Origin: CAZOHG01 sp964579725
Lineage (GTDB): Bacteria; Zhuqueibacterota; JdFR-76; BMS3Abin05
Reading direction: 5' to 3'
Length of the DNA stretch: 64,000 nt
Assembly (NCBI GenBank): GCA_964579725.1
Contig: CAZOHG010000005.1
Span: 28,524 to 92,523 of the forward strand
Part shown: one piece after another, positions 9,448-17,445 of the stretch
Layout of the letters: each line of letters opens with the position of its first letter
How positions within the stretch are numbered: position 1 is the stretch's first letter
Position numbers and translations under genes: made by a program
The notes under the pieces: generated by a model
Seen by the model: only the letters and a program-made list of their open reading frames with translations
The model's database searches: none
What the model was told of the DNA's origin: nothing

Positions 9448-9921
9448 CTATTTCAAACTGTCCAGAATTTGGTCGATTTTTTCTTCTGTCAATTGTTCGT
9501 AGTAATCGTCGTTGATTTGCATGACTGGCGCCGTGCCGCACGAACCAAGACATTCCACCTTTTTAAGGGTGAATTTTTTGTCCGGAGTGGTTTGCCCCAC
9601 GTCAATATTCAATTTTTTCTTGATGTGTTCCACGACCGTCTCGGCTCCCATTAACTGGCAGGAAAGGGTGGAACAGACCTGAATCACGTACTTACCCTCA
9701 GGCTCACGCGGGAAAAGTGTATAAAAACTCACCACATTGGCCACCCGGGTGGGGTGCAGGTCCAGAAGATTCCCGATGTATTTCATGACGTCCAATGAAA
9801 TGTGGCCGAATTCCCGTTTTGCCAGGTGCAAGGTGGGAAGCATGGCCGCTTCTTTGGTGGGATAGTGCTTAAGAATCTCGTCAAACTCTTTTTTTGCTGT
9901 TTCCGAAAATTCGACAGCCAT
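9448..9921 (-). CDS. nuoE: NADH-quinone oxidoreductase subunit E
   Basis: The 157-residue thioredoxin-fold subunit carries the [2Fe-2S] cluster N1a. Four cysteines have the family spacing: C in VCSTLSCQLMG and in ECLGSCGTAPVM. The N-terminal helical region (KKEFDEILKHYPTKEAAMLP) also fits. It pairs with NuoF in the NADH dehydrogenase module. The gene follows nuoD after about 95 bp, which is the largest proximal gap in the operon, and contains its own ribosome site (AGGAGC before the ATG). Confidence 0.97.
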   Translation of the reverse strand: MAVEFSETAKKEFDEILKHYPTKEAAMLPTLHLAKREFGHISLDVMKYIGNLLDLHPTRVANVVSFYTLFPREPEGKYVIQVCSTLSCQLMGAETVVEHIKKKLNIDVGQTTPDKKFTLKKVECLGSCGTAPVMQINDDYYEQLTEEKIDQILDSLK

Positions 9922-10015
9922 TGTCTATTCAGCGCTCCTTCGATTGGTTTCTCAGAAATAGAATTCCCGCTTGTGCCAGTTCAGATATTTCCCCCATTCT
10001 TGCAAGCCGGTCGGT

Positions 10016-11260
10016 TTACCGATCGAGTTCACCGGCGATAATATTCAAGCTACTTAAAACAGCCACGGTGTCGGAGAGCAACCTACCCTCCAAAAGCTTG
10101 GGTAGAACCTGGTAGTTGTACAGTGACGGCGGCCGGACGCGAAAACGGTAAGGCCCATTTCCACCATTGGAAATGACAAAGTACCCCAATTCACCGTTCG
10201 GCCCTTCGGTCGCCATGTAGACTTCACCCTTTCCGGTACGGGTACCCCGATTGGTCATGATGATTTCAAATTGGTGAATCAACCCCTCAATGGAATTGTA
10301 CACGTCTTCCTTTTTGGGCAACATGACCTTTGTCTCGGGGTCGACGTTCATTTCCCCCTCAGGCATTTTGTCAAGCGCCTGTTTAATAATCCGAACCGAT
10401 TGGCGCATTTCTTCCATTCGTACCAAATAGCGGTCGTACACATCCCCCACCTCACCCACGGGAATCTCAAAATCCACCGTTTCGTATTTGGAATAAGGCT
10501 CCGTAACGCGCAAATCCCGTTCCACTCCGGAGGCGCGGGCCACAGGGCCGGTCAGGCCGTAACTGAGCACATCCTCCTTGGAAATAACGCCCACGTCTTT
10601 GGTTCGATTCAACCAGATTTTATTCCGCGTCAAGAGGCGTTCCACTTCGTCTAGAGTGGACTCAAAATTGGCCAGAAAATCGTCCAATTTGCGGTAAAAA
10701 ATATCCGGAATTTCGTCGCGGTCGCGGGGAACTCCGCCGATTCGTGCATACGAAACAGTCAAACGGGTTCCGCTAATGATTTCAAAAAGCTGGTAAATAT
10801 TTTCCCGTTCCTTCCAGAGGTACAAAAACGGCGTAAATGCACCCAGATCCACTCCCTGCGTCCCGATACAAACCAAATGGTCATTAATTCGGGACAGTTC
10901 GGCCAAAACGATTCGAAAATATTGGGCACGCTCCGTCACCTCAATACCGAACAGTTTTTCCACGGCCAGGATGTAGCTGAAATTGTTAATCAGGGGCGAA
11001 ACGTAATTCATGCGGTCGGTAATCGTGACCACCTGATTGTAGGTACGATGTTCACCCAATTTTTCAAAACCGTGGTGCAAGTAGCCCAATTCCGGCACGA
11101 CTTTGGTAATGACCTCGCCGTCCAATTCCATGACCAGGCGCAGAGTCCCGTGCGTTGCCGGGTGCGACGGCCCGAAGTTCAGCAGCATTTTTTCTTCTTC
11201 GGGCTTGTATTCGAATTCAAATTCTTCTGCTTCGGTCAACTCTTCCAGAACTTTTGCCAT
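10016..11260 (-). CDS. nuoD: NADH-quinone oxidoreductase subunit D (49 kDa)
   Basis: The 414-residue subunit is related to the large subunit of NiFe hydrogenases and forms most of the quinone-reducing site with NuoB. The conserved LNFGPSHPATHGTLRLVMEL near residue 27 contains the quinone-site histidine, and the LGYLHHGFEKLGEHRTY segment is also present. The C-terminal end (LLSDTVAVLSSLNIIAGELDR) ends in the conserved GE.DR motif. It is separate from nuoC here, not fused as in E. coli. It starts 14 bp after nuoC ends. Confidence 0.98.
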   Translation of the reverse strand: MAKVLEELTEAEEFEFEYKPEEEKMLLNFGPSHPATHGTLRLVMELDGEVITKVVPELGYLHHGFEKLGEHRTYNQVVTITDRMNYVSPLINNFSYILAVEKLFGIEVTERAQYFRIVLAELSRINDHLVCIGTQGVDLGAFTPFLYLWKERENIYQLFEIISGTRLTVSYARIGGVPRDRDEIPDIFYRKLDDFLANFESTLDEVERLLTRNKIWLNRTKDVGVISKEDVLSYGLTGPVARASGVERDLRVTEPYSKYETVDFEIPVGEVGDVYDRYLVRMEEMRQSVRIIKQALDKMPEGEMNVDPETKVMLPKKEDVYNSIEGLIHQFEIIMTNRGTRTGKGEVYMATEGPNGELGYFVISNGGNGPYRFRVRPPSLYNYQVLPKLLEGRLLSDTVAVLSSLNIIAGELDR

Positions 11261-11274
11261 TTTATTTCCTGCCT

Positions 11275-11787
11275 CTATTGAGCATTTTCTCGAGTCACTT
11301 TTACAAAATTCTCTCGGTAACCTATTCCCTCCACAGGGAAATCTTTTCGAAGAGGAAAGCCTTCAAAATTGTCGGGGCATAACAATCGACGCAAATCGGG
11401 ATGATGGGTAAAGTGGATGCCAAACATGTCAAAAACCTCGCGTTCGGCCCAATTGGCGGCCGCCCAAAGGTGGGTGACGCTATCAATTTTTTCATCCCCT
11501 TCAGGGACGAACGCTTTGATGCGCAGCCGCGTGTTGTGTGTGTCGGAATACAAATGGTACACCACGGCAAAACGTTCGAAACCACCCATTTCAAGATAAT
11601 CCACACCGAACAGATCCATGAGCATGTCATATTTAAGATCCGGGTCTTCCTTCAAAAATTGTAACATCTCAACAATCTTGTCCCGCTTCACGGACACAGT
11701 GGTCTGGCCAAAGGCATCGACAACTTCAAGAATCTGATCGGCGAAAGTTTGCGTCAGCTTTTCGACAGCCTTATTTTCTTCGCTCAT
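11275..11787 (-). CDS. nuoC: NADH-quinone oxidoreductase subunit C (30 kDa)
   Basis: The 170-residue peripheral-arm subunit is identified by the 30-kDa signature EREVFDMFGIHFTHHPDLRR near residue 115, followed by LLCPDNFEGFPLRKDFPVEG. It helps assemble the NuoB-NuoD core in the cytoplasm. It begins 3 bp after the nuoB stop codon and ends 14 bp before nuoD, so the genes are tightly coupled. The N-terminal 40 residues are variable and acidic, as usual for the family. Confidence 0.97.
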   Translation of the reverse strand: MSEENKAVEKLTQTFADQILEVVDAFGQTTVSVKRDKIVEMLQFLKEDPDLKYDMLMDLFGVDYLEMGGFERFAVVYHLYSDTHNTRLRIKAFVPEGDEKIDSVTHLWAAANWAEREVFDMFGIHFTHHPDLRRLLCPDNFEGFPLRKDFPVEGIGYRENFVKVTRENAQ

Positions 11788-11790
11788 ATT

Positions 11791-12276
11791 TTATGCTCGT
11801 TTTTTGCTTAGTGAACGCTCTTTTTCGATTTTTTTCTGAATTTTTAGCACCGCATCGATGAGAGTTTCCGGACGGGGGGGGCAACCCGGCACGTACACAT
11901 CCACCGGAATGAAATTGTCGATTCCCTGAATGGTGGAGTATGTGTTGAAGATACCGCCGGAAGACGCGCAAGCTCCCATGGAGATTACCCACTTGGGCTC
12001 GGACATCTGCCGGTAAATTTTCTGGAGGATGGGCATCATTTTGATGCTGACGCGCCCGGCCACAATCATTAAATCCGACTGCCGGGGCGAAAATCGGATG
12101 GCTTCGGCACCAAATCGCGCCAGATCATATTTGGGTCCCAGAGTGGCCATGAGTTCAATGGCGCAGCAAGCCGTACCAAAGGGCATGGGCCACAGGGAAT
12201 TTTTCCGGGACCAATTGACAAATTTATCTATAGTGGTGGTGAGAATATTGTCACCCAATTTGCTTTCTACTGCCAT
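11791..12276 (-). CDS. nuoB: NADH-quinone oxidoreductase subunit B
   Basis: The 161-residue subunit carries the terminal cluster N2, which reduces quinone. Its ligands are all visible: the tandem cysteine pair in FGTACCAIELMA near residue 37, the cysteine in MGACASSGG near 102, and VPGCPPRPE near 132. The C-terminal tail is basic. The start overlaps the end of nuoA by 10 bp, a sign of translational coupling. Length and motifs are normal. Confidence 0.98.
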   Translation of the reverse strand: MAVESKLGDNILTTTIDKFVNWSRKNSLWPMPFGTACCAIELMATLGPKYDLARFGAEAIRFSPRQSDLMIVAGRVSIKMMPILQKIYRQMSEPKWVISMGACASSGGIFNTYSTIQGIDNFIPVDVYVPGCPPRPETLIDAVLKIQKKIEKERSLSKKRA

Positions 12277-12632
12277 TCCAGCGCTCCTTTCTTCCAGGCG
12301 TAGATGTAGCCAATAAGGAGAATGCCCACAAACACAAACATTTCAATCAAAATAAAACTACCCTTGGACAAAAACCGTTTAAAAATCACTGCCCAAGGGT
12401 AGAAGAAGACAACCTCAATATCGAACACAATGAACAACATGGCAATCATATAAAATTTAATCGAAAAGCGGCCACGGGGTTCACCCACCGGCTCAACACC
12501 CGATTCGTAGGGAGCCAGTTTCACGCTTCCTGGCTTTTTGGGTCCCACCACATGTGTAATGACCCAAATGCCGGCAGCCGTTGCTCCGGCCACAAGCATA
12601 AAAATAAAAACGGGAAACCATTCGTTAACCAT
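12267..12632 (-). CDS. nuoA: NADH-quinone oxidoreductase subunit A
   Basis: The 121-residue membrane subunit has three helices and the conserved loop KLAPYESGVEPVG near residue 38, which gates the quinone site. The following FYMIAMLFIVFDIEVVFFYPW is also diagnostic. The frame extends to a TTG at 12671, but the ATG at 12630-12632 gives a normal family N-terminus (MVNEWFPVFIF) and is preceded by AAAAGGTTTTCAGA, so I use it. This is the first gene of the operon, 62 bp downstream of a likely promoter. Confidence 0.96.
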   Translation of the reverse strand: MVNEWFPVFIFMLVAGATAAGIWVITHVVGPKKPGSVKLAPYESGVEPVGEPRGRFSIKFYMIAMLFIVFDIEVVFFYPWAVIFKRFLSKGSFILIEMFVFVGILLIGYIYAWKKGALEWQ

Positions 12633-12693
12633 TCTGAAAACCTTTTCTATTGATTTTACAGAGATTACCAACTCGGTCTTAAAAATCGCAGTT

Positions 12694-12722
12694 AATTTAA
12701 AGAATTAAAACTAAAAAATCAA
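12694..12722 (-). promoter_or_regulatory. Sigma70-type promoter of the nuo operon
   Basis: On the minus strand there is TTGATT at 12717-12722, a 17-bp spacer and TAAATT at 12694-12699. The -10 lies 62 bp upstream of the nuoA ATG and the surroundings are very AT-rich. No other good promoter is seen between here and nuoA. This is a sequence match only; no start site is known. Confidence 0.65.
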
Positions 12723-12973
12723 ACGGTTTTTTCACTTTTTTTAAATTTTCAGATTTTTTTACCAGGCTTTTTCAGCTCGGCATTATTTGCCTTTCCCACA
12801 TCATCGATTTTCCGTTATTTTGCCCCCCCCTCTCCCGCCCACTTGGCAGCCGGCCAAACATTGCGGCGAGAATTCAACCCCTCGTAAAAGAAATGATTTA
12901 AAGGGCACGCCCCAAAGATATCTATTTTTTCATTTTCCTCTTTTTTCTTTGTGCCGCAATGCGTATATTTTTA

Positions 12974-12989
12974 GCGGTGAAATCACCGC
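12974..12989. repeat. Inverted repeat, possible operator
   Basis: GCGGTGA and TCACCGC are perfect inverted 7-bp arms separated by AA. There is no T-run on either side, so a terminator is unlikely. It lies between divergent transcription units and could be a protein-binding site. The role is not known. Confidence 0.35.
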
Positions 12990-13081
12990 CTTTGAAAATG
13001 GGTCCCTGGGTGGCGATTGGCTTCGAGCATTCAATCGTCCGTTAAATGGACACTTAGCTATATTGAATCTGGCAACGAGAT

Positions 13082-13110
13082 TTGTTGACGTTGGGCTTAT
13101 TTCGTAAATA
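13082..13110 (+). promoter_or_regulatory. Possible promoter of the CsgG-like cluster
   Basis: TTGTTG at 13082-13087 and TAAATA at 13105-13110 are separated by 17 bp. The distance to the first ATG (13241) is about 130 bp, implying a long leader. The match is moderate and other sites are possible. Confidence 0.35.
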
Positions 13111-13240
13111 CCGATTTTTAGGGGCAAATAGGCTCATTTTTTTCAGCGGCTGTGCCGATAAAAAGGTTGGCCTGGAGGCAGCCTCTCTAAAACAGAAATC
13201 ATTTCCTCAAACCAAGGCAGTCAAAGTGAAAGGATATTTA

Positions 13241-13951
13241 ATGATTCGAAACGGGATTATTTTCTTGCTTGGATTCCTCTCCCTGTTAGGGGGCGCTTTT
13301 TCGCCCGCAAGGGCTTCTTCGGAAACCTCCGTCCAAAAAACAATTGCCGTTTTGTATTTCCAAAATAACAGCATTGCTGACCGCGACAAAATGGAGCCCC
13401 TGCGAAAGGGTTTGGCGGACATGCTCATTACCGAGCTGTCCAAAATCCAGGCTCTCAAGGTTATCGAGCGCAATCAATTGCAACAAATGATCGAGGAAAT
13501 GAAGCTGGGGCAATCGGGCATGGTGGATGAAAAAACCGCCCAGCAAGTGGGACGCCTTTTGGGTGCCCAAACGCTGCTCCTGGGAAGCTACGTGGTCATG
13601 TTCGGGGGGAAAATGCGGATCGACGCCCGCATTGTGGAGGTGGAAACCGGGCGCACCATCGAAGCAGAGGAAACCACCGGAGATGTGAAACACCTCTTCA
13701 AAATGGTTCAGAAATTGTCTCAAAAAATCGCCAAAGTTTTGCATGTAAAACTGACCAAAAACGACAAAAAGCGTCTGAAAAAATCCCAAAACAAATCTTT
13801 TGACGCGGCCCTTTATTATTCCAGGGGATTGGAATATCTGGATGCCCACCAATATGACCAGGCAAAGGAAATGTTCCGAGAAGCCCTAAAAATGAACCCT
13901 AAATACGATTCGGCAAAAAAACAGTTGGAGCAGTTGGAAATGCGCAAGTAG
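13241..13951 (+). CDS. Secreted CsgG/FlgO-like protein with C-terminal TPR
   Basis: The 236-residue protein has a cleavable signal peptide (MIRNGIIFLLGFLSLLGG, cleavage near PARA-SS) and no lipobox cysteine. Residues ~33-165 match the CsgG/TolB-N/FlgO fold: KTIAVLYFQN, then RKGLADMLITELSK, a VIERNQLQQM segment and GRLLGAQTLLLGSYV. A TPR-like repeat follows near the C-terminus (YSRGLEYLDAHQYDQAKEMF). The frame extends upstream to a TTG at 13082, but the ATG at 13241 is preceded by GAAAGGA and starts the signal peptide. Its partner at 14009 is a paralogue. Members of this fold act at the outer membrane or in the periplasm, but the substrate here is unknown. It heads a four-gene plus-strand cluster. 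Confidence 0.85.
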   Translation: MIRNGIIFLLGFLSLLGGAFSPARASSETSVQKTIAVLYFQNNSIADRDKMEPLRKGLADMLITELSKIQALKVIERNQLQQMIEEMKLGQSGMVDEKTAQQVGRLLGAQTLLLGSYVVMFGGKMRIDARIVEVETGRTIEAEETTGDVKHLFKMVQKLSQKIAKVLHVKLTKNDKKRLKKSQNKSFDAALYYSRGLEYLDAHQYDQAKEMFREALKMNPKYDSAKKQLEQLEMRK

Positions 13952-14008
13952 CCTCTCGTCCGGTTCTTTTCGGCTCACTGCGCTTCAATCAAATAAAGGA
14001 GAAACACG

Positions 14009-15382
14009 ATGTTTTTGTCAAGGAAGACGCTTTCCTTTTTCGCCTTAGGGGTGTTTCTGTTTGGCTGCGCCGCCTCCACTTCCCAAATGGGGCAGCGCGC
14101 TTTGAAAAAAGGGGATTACGCCCGGGCAATCGCCGTTTTACAAAAAGCGGTTCGGGAAAATCCCCACAATGCCGTTGCCCTGCGCGATTTGGGCATCGCC
14201 TATTTTAAAAAGGGCAATTGGCAAAAAGCCATTGTTTGGTTGGAAAAGGCACACCGCCAAATACCCAAAGATGGAGCCACCCTTTTTTATCTCGGCGCCT
14301 CCTACGAGAAAAATCACCAGATCAAAAAGGCCATCCAGGTGTACCGCCAGTACACCCGCCTTGGGCGCTTTAGCAAAACCCGGCAATTAGTAAAAGCTCA
14401 GCTTCACGTGTTGTTGAAAAAAGAAATGGCACAGGAAATAAAGCAGGCCGTACAAAACGAAAGCGCCCTCCAAACCAGACAAATCCCCCCCAATTCCGTT
14501 GCTGTGCTCTATTTTAAAAACGTGTCGGATATTGCGGAGCTCAAGCCTCTCACCAAGGGGCTGGCCGATATGATGATTACCGACCTGTCTCAGGTGCACA
14601 CCCTTCAGGTGGTAGAACGCGCCCGCCTGCAAGCCCTGATGCAAGAAATCGGCTTGGGCATGAGTGGGTTGGTAGACCCGAAAACAGCCCCCAAATTGGG
14701 CAAATTGTTGGGTGCCAGCCGTTTTGTCAACGGCGCATTGGTGACGCTCCCCGGCCAGAAAATCCAGCTCGATTACAGTATTGCGCGCACCCAAAATGCC
14801 CGTATCGAAAAAACAGGCGATGTAAACGGCTCCCTTCGTCAAATTTTTTCGATCGAAAAAAAACTGGTTTTTGACGTCATTGCGGACATGGGAATTCGCT
14901 TGACCGAGGCAGAGCGCAAAGCCATTCAACAAATTCCCACGGAAAATTTAATGGCTTTTATTGCGTACTCCAGAGGACTGGACTACGCCGACAGAGGAAA
15001 GTTCGATCTGGCCAAAAAGGAATTCAAAAGGGCCGTTCAATTAGACCCTCATTTCGAAAAGGCCCAAATCGGGTTGGCCGAAGTACAAATCAGTTCCGGC
15101 GCTGTCAATGCCGTGGATTTAGCGGAACCGGAAGTGCTGGCCACGGTGGACAAAACTCCTCAATCTTCGGAGCAGGTTTCTTCCGACCAAACCGCCAAAA
15201 CCCCGACCGTTTCCTCAAAAGAATCGATTTTGGTGGATCGGGTCACGCGCAGCGCGCAAAGCGTGGGTGTGGGGTTTGTCCCCGGCGTGGAACAGCGCAA
15301 ACCAGTTCAGGAAAGCAGCGGCACCGAGGCGGCCATCGGTTCGGCCAGAGTCAATGTCAATGTACCCGTTCCAATCGATTAA
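14009..15382 (+). CDS. TPR and CsgG/FlgO-like lipoprotein
   Basis: The 457-residue lipoprotein has a signal peptide ending in the lipobox FGCA (Cys20). An N-terminal TPR array (residues ~28-130: ALKKGDYARAIAVLQKAV, then ALRDLGIAYFKKGNWQKAI) precedes a CsgG-like domain (residues ~160-300) that shares KGLADM-ITxLS, VERxxLQ and LGxSGxVDxKTA patterns with the preceding gene. Another TPR follows (YSRGLDYADRGKFDLAKKEF), then an acidic/serine-rich tail with no clear fold. The shared central and C-terminal parts show that the two genes arose by tandem duplication. A GGAGAAACACG ribosome site precedes the ATG. It probably anchors to the outer membrane. Confidence 0.87.
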   Translation: MFLSRKTLSFFALGVFLFGCAASTSQMGQRALKKGDYARAIAVLQKAVRENPHNAVALRDLGIAYFKKGNWQKAIVWLEKAHRQIPKDGATLFYLGASYEKNHQIKKAIQVYRQYTRLGRFSKTRQLVKAQLHVLLKKEMAQEIKQAVQNESALQTRQIPPNSVAVLYFKNVSDIAELKPLTKGLADMMITDLSQVHTLQVVERARLQALMQEIGLGMSGLVDPKTAPKLGKLLGASRFVNGALVTLPGQKIQLDYSIARTQNARIEKTGDVNGSLRQIFSIEKKLVFDVIADMGIRLTEAERKAIQQIPTENLMAFIAYSRGLDYADRGKFDLAKKEFKRAVQLDPHFEKAQIGLAEVQISSGAVNAVDLAEPEVLATVDKTPQSSEQVSSDQTAKTPTVSSKESILVDRVTRSAQSVGVGFVPGVEQRKPVQESSGTEAAIGSARVNVNVPVPID

Positions 15383-15400
15383 ATTCAGGAGAAAATAGAG

Positions 15401-16519
15401 ATGAAGCGATTTTTTTACCGATTTTCGGCTGCCCTTATCGCGATTGCAATCGGTCTTCCGGCCTTCGCCCAAACAGGAACGTCCCACTTCCTTCGGCAAA
15501 GGTCTTCGCTGATTGAGGGGAACTTTCAGCTCTGGCATTTTAAGGATGCCAACACGTTTACACAATTTTCTTTTCCAGTCACGTTTATCTACCCCGTGCA
15601 CGAAGGATTCAGTCTGGATTTAACCACCTCTCCGGCTTTGAACGCGTACGCAGGAACGCATTTAAATGGGTTGTCCGACACCCGCATCCGCGGTTCGTAC
15701 ATTTTTTTAGACAATCACGCCCTTGTGACATTTGGACTCAAAACCCCAACCGGTAAAAATGCCTTAACCCTCGATGAAATGGGGCTTTCCACAATCCTCG
15801 CTCTAAATGCCCTCAATTTCCGCACCCCCATTTTGGGAACCGGTCTGGACGTAAACGCGGGAATCGTTTACGGAAAAGAAATGGGCCCCGTTGTACTCGG
15901 AATGGGGGCCAGTTTTCTGCTTCGCGGTGCGTACAAGCCCTTTGCCGATTACGGCCTCACGTACAATCCCGGAGATGAAATGAATGTCACTTTTGGGGTC
16001 GATTACGGAGACGAAAATAAATGGACAGGGGATTTCACCTTCACCTACTACTCGCCGGACAAAGTAGACGGAAAACAGGCCTTTCGTTCTGGGGTCCGGC
16101 TTTTGGTCGATTTGAGGCATTACCGAACAGTAACGCTGTTGGGGCGAACTTCCCAACTTGTTTTTTATCTGCTCAATCGCACCAAGGGGAAGAACGCCTA
16201 CGCGCTCGGAGGCGGTCTGCAATCGGAAAGTCTGAACAGCAACGGGAACCAGCTCGAAATGGGTACCGTGGGTTCCTCCCGACTCAATGAAAAGATGGAT
16301 TTTCAAACGCGGATCGCTTTTCTTCTTTACAGCAACAACGCCTACAAAACCGGCGGAGCCAAAATTTTTCGATTCGGCGTCGGATTCCCCTACCACCCGG
16401 TACCCAATTTGACCCTGAATAATTTAGTGACCTTTTCACTGGGCAATCTAACTGTGGCCCAAAAATCGATTTCCGTCACCGGGCTGGCCATCCAGGCAGG
16501 ACTCGCGTACAAATTTTGA
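15401..16519 (+). CDS. Outer-membrane beta-barrel protein
   Basis: The 372-residue protein has a signal peptide (MKRFFYRFSAALIAIAIG, AFA-QT cleavage) and a body of short alternating hydrophobic strands (TQFSFPVTFIYPV, ALVTFGLKTPTG, LVFYLLNRTKG) ending in the terminal aromatic AGLAYKF, which is typical of barrels inserted by BamA. It starts 18 bp after the CsgG-like lipoprotein ends, so the two are probably co-transcribed. No named porin family is recognised; it resembles generic FCB outer-membrane transporter-like barrels. With its neighbours it could form an outer-membrane assembly. Confidence 0.8.
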   Translation: MKRFFYRFSAALIAIAIGLPAFAQTGTSHFLRQRSSLIEGNFQLWHFKDANTFTQFSFPVTFIYPVHEGFSLDLTTSPALNAYAGTHLNGLSDTRIRGSYIFLDNHALVTFGLKTPTGKNALTLDEMGLSTILALNALNFRTPILGTGLDVNAGIVYGKEMGPVVLGMGASFLLRGAYKPFADYGLTYNPGDEMNVTFGVDYGDENKWTGDFTFTYYSPDKVDGKQAFRSGVRLLVDLRHYRTVTLLGRTSQLVFYLLNRTKGKNAYALGGGLQSESLNSNGNQLEMGTVGSSRLNEKMDFQTRIAFLLYSNNAYKTGGAKIFRFGVGFPYHPVPNLTLNNLVTFSLGNLTVAQKSISVTGLAIQAGLAYKF

Positions 16520-16536
16520 ATAAAGGAGAGCTTTCA

Positions 16537-17361
16537 ATGCGTAAACCAATACACCATTTCGCGCTACTTGTGCTGATTTTCGGCTTACTGCTTTTGGGAT
16601 TCGGCTGCAGCAAACAGCCGCTTTCCCCTAAAACGGGCACCCGCGTTCATTTCAAGGTCACGTTTGAACCCAATCATTCAAAGGGTCACTTGGCCAAACC
16701 GACCCTGTCCACGACAATTGACGAAGCCAAAATTGTGGTTCTGGATTTGAATCAATACAAATCCTTTGAAGAATTTCACCAGGCGCTTTACCAAAGCGGA
16801 CAGGAACTCGACCAGATTTTGTACCTGGGGTACAGCATTCCCTGGGAGGACTGGATGGGCATGTTGAAATCCTCTGCGAAAGACCTGTACGGTTTTTACG
16901 GAACCTTTACCCTCGCCATAACCGACACTGGCGCTGTCGGCGAGATTTCCGTCAATCCGGGCCTTAATTTTTTCGGGCTGGCGTTTTTAGACAACGGCGA
17001 TATTACTTTTTTGGGTACCACCATGGATTCCGTGGCAGAGGGCAAGGACAACACGGTAGAGCTTCAGGTGGGCCGCCTATTTAAAAAAGACTACCCGCAC
17101 GTAACCATTTATTCGCCGGAAAACGGACGAACCTACTCAGCGGGAAACCCGGTTTCCTTTTACTGCAGCGCCTGGGACGAACAGGACGGGCAGCTCCCGG
17201 ACACGCAAATTCAATGGTCCTCAAACATCGGCGGCGTTTTAGGGAATGGGATTCAACTCTCCGACACACTTGCGGTGGGAACACACATTATCCGCGCCAC
17301 CGCCACAGATAAAGACGGCCATTCGTCCAGCGCGGCTGTGAAAATTCAGGTGGTTCCGTAA
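16537..17361 (+). CDS. Lipoprotein with C-terminal Ig-like domain
   Basis: The 274-residue lipoprotein has the lipobox LGFGC (Cys near residue 24). The middle part has no recognised family. The last ~90 residues (HVTIYSPENGRTYSAGNPVSF to KIQVVP) look like an Ig/PKD-type beta-sandwich of the kind found in FCB surface proteins. The ATG at 16537 follows AAAGGAGAGC and starts the signal peptide; an in-frame TTG at 16516 overlaps the previous gene by 4 bp and is less likely. It is the last gene of the four-gene envelope cluster. Its function is unknown; surface adhesion or binding is a guess from the domain. Confidence 0.75.
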   Translation: MRKPIHHFALLVLIFGLLLLGFGCSKQPLSPKTGTRVHFKVTFEPNHSKGHLAKPTLSTTIDEAKIVVLDLNQYKSFEEFHQALYQSGQELDQILYLGYSIPWEDWMGMLKSSAKDLYGFYGTFTLAITDTGAVGEISVNPGLNFFGLAFLDNGDITFLGTTMDSVAEGKDNTVELQVGRLFKKDYPHVTIYSPENGRTYSAGNPVSFYCSAWDEQDGQLPDTQIQWSSNIGGVLGNGIQLSDTLAVGTHIIRATATDKDGHSSSAAVKIQVVP

Positions 17362-17445
17362 AAATTTCCGGGGCGATTTCCTCGAACCTCTGACCCGCGG
17401 TTCCCAAAGTCGGGTAAAGCGGGAAAATCGGAGGAAAAACAAGGG

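Larger units (their letters stand above)
12633..13240. other. Divergent intergenic region between nuoA and the CsgG-like cluster
   Basis: About 600 bp without a convincing gene separates the minus-strand nuo operon from the plus-strand envelope cluster. It holds the nuo promoter, an AT-rich tract (12690-12770), an inverted repeat GCGGTGA-AA-TCACCGC at 12974-12989, a possible plus-strand promoter (TTGTTG at 13082-13087, 17 bp, TAAATA at 13105-13110) and a leader of about 120 bases with a CTGGAGGCAGCC segment. Short open frames here begin with TTG and have no family resemblance. I did not recognise a riboswitch. Confidence 0.5.

Noticed and set aside
13082..13240. Upstream TTG start for the first CsgG-like gene
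   Set aside because: It would put 53 hydrophilic residues before the signal peptide; the ATG at 13241 has a good ribosome site.
12633..13240. A riboswitch or tRNA in the leader of the CsgG-like cluster
   Set aside because: I looked for the c-di-GMP, TPP and cobalamin patterns and for a cloverleaf; none is convincing by eye.
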